Assembly: GCA_902585265.1 (NCBI GenBank)
Contig: CACICY010000001.1
Location: 109,878 to 173,877 of the forward strand
DNA length: 64,000 bases
Origin: an uncultured Pelagibacteraceae bacterium
GTDB taxonomy: Bacteria; Pseudomonadota; Alphaproteobacteria; Pelagibacterales; Pelagibacteraceae
Direction: 5' to 3'
The notes beneath the pieces were generated by a model, which saw only the letters and a list, made by a program, of their open reading frames with translations, searched no databases and was not told where the DNA came from. The stretch's first letter is position 1. Every line of letters begins with the position of its first letter. Shown piece after piece: positions 63,560 to 64,000 of the stretch. A program made the position numbers and the translations under genes.

Positions 63560-64000
63560 ATAATTTTTCTAAAATTTGCTTTTGTTAAAAAAAATTTTGG
63601 ATAGCTAAGTTTTTTTTTATATTTAATTATATAGGACTTTACACTCATTTTTTTGAAACCTAATTTTTTAGCAATTTTAATTGATGGGATGTTTTTCGTA
63701 ACTATCATTGTAAAAATTTTACTCATATCAAGATAATCAAATGCAAATTTGATTATCTCATACCATACAGCTTTGCCTATGCCTTTATTGTGAAATTTTG
63801 AATTACCAATAATAATTCCAAATTGAGCAGTTTTCAGTTTAAAGTTTATTTTATGCAAGCCAACATTACCGACATGCTTATCATTTATATAAATTGCAAA
63901 TAATAAGTCTCTCTTAGATTTTTTAATCTTATCAAAATAGGCTAATTGATTTTTTAATGTATTTTTTTTGTATCCTTTATCCATTAAAGCTGTAACTTTT
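63556..64000 (-). CDS. GNAT-family N-acetyltransferase, 5' end cut by window edge
   Basis: At least 148 codons. The reading frame is open to base 64000 (VTAL precedes the first ATG at 63984), so the true start lies beyond the window. It resembles PseH/RimJ-like GNAT enzymes: TLKNQLAYFDKI, FAIYINDKHVGNVGLHKINF, and the acetyl-CoA-binding HNKGIGKAVWYEII followed by NIPSIKIAKKLGF. It probably N-acetylates an amino sugar in the pathway of the broken amidino cassette. Nothing in the visible part is damaged. Confidence 0.8.
   Translation of the reverse strand, partial: KVTALMDKGYKKNTLKNQLAYFDKIKKSKRDLLFAIYINDKHVGNVGLHKINFKLKTAQFGIIIGNSKFHNKGIGKAVWYEIIKFAFDYLDMSKIFTMIVTKNIPSIKIAKKLGFKKMSVKSYIIKYKKKLSYPKFFLTKANFRKII

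Noticed and set aside
1-64000. Insertion sequences, transposases, integrases, tRNA genes and rho-independent terminators
   Set aside because: None were recognised on either strand; oligo-T runs are ubiquitous but lack convincing G+C stems.

Overview
The window is an extremely A+T-rich, densely packed stretch given over almost entirely to surface-polysaccharide (O-antigen/LPS or capsule-like) biosynthesis. I see no rRNA, tRNA, ribosomal protein or other core gene, so taxonomy is inference. The very low G+C (13 to 28% in the lines I counted by hand), Lys/Asn/Ile/Phe-rich proteins, 0 to 30 bp gene spacing, and mosaic of glycosyltransferases, polytopic membrane enzymes and nucleotide-sugar enzymes best fit a hypervariable surface-glycan island of a streamlined marine bacterium such as SAR11 (Pelagibacterales). 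Another AT-rich marine proteobacterium is possible.

Layout. 2-5332: sugar methyltransferase, membrane protein, WecG/TagA-type transferase, carbamoyltransferase and a GDP-mannose 3,5-epimerase homologue. 5446-13584: two Wzy/WaaL-like polymerase/ligase proteins, a WecA/MraY-like initiating phosphotransferase and large GT-C-like membrane proteins. 13648-19034: dolichyl-phosphate-mannose-synthase-like GT2 enzymes, a DUF2304 protein, a nucleotidyltransferase and a dehydratase-like SDR. 19273-25303: an intact acetamidino/amidated-sugar cassette (PP-loop amidotransferase, HisF-like, HisH-like, acetyltransferase, aminotransferase, Gfo/Idh dehydrogenase, plus a flippase-like protein). 25323-33232: alternating GT2, GT-C-like, GT4 and an alkaline-phosphatase-fold protein. 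33238-43970: an SDR-CapD fusion, GT4, ACP, asparagine synthetase, GNAT, deacetylase, GT2, and a CDP-hexose module (rfbF, rfbG and a cupin epimerase).

44114-50391 is the most striking part: a phosphonate module. It holds a cytidylyltransferase-PEP mutase fusion, phosphonopyruvate decarboxylase and an iron-type alcohol dehydrogenase, with a divergent CDP-alcohol phosphotransferase, methyltransferase and kinase-like gene. Together they predict synthesis of 2-hydroxyethylphosphonate, its activation as a CMP ester, and its transfer to a lipid or glycan. 50403-53985 is a visibly more G+C-rich two-gene insert (ABC exporter and LIC12162-type transferase). 54052-58938 holds a CMP-sugar synthetase, a PhyH dioxygenase, an aminotransferase and a probable transferase.

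59062-63559 is a decaying second copy of an amidino-sugar cassette. A nucleotidyltransferase, a Gfo/Idh dehydrogenase, the amidotransferase, HisH and HisF are each broken, and all seven frameshifts I could place are explained by one extra A in an oligo-A run of the coding strand. An APS-kinase-like gene and an edge-truncated GNAT gene there look intact.

Transcription switches strand about 18 times, and most convergent pairs overlap or abut at their 3' ends. That is consistent with piecemeal cassette exchange rather than one O-antigen operon.
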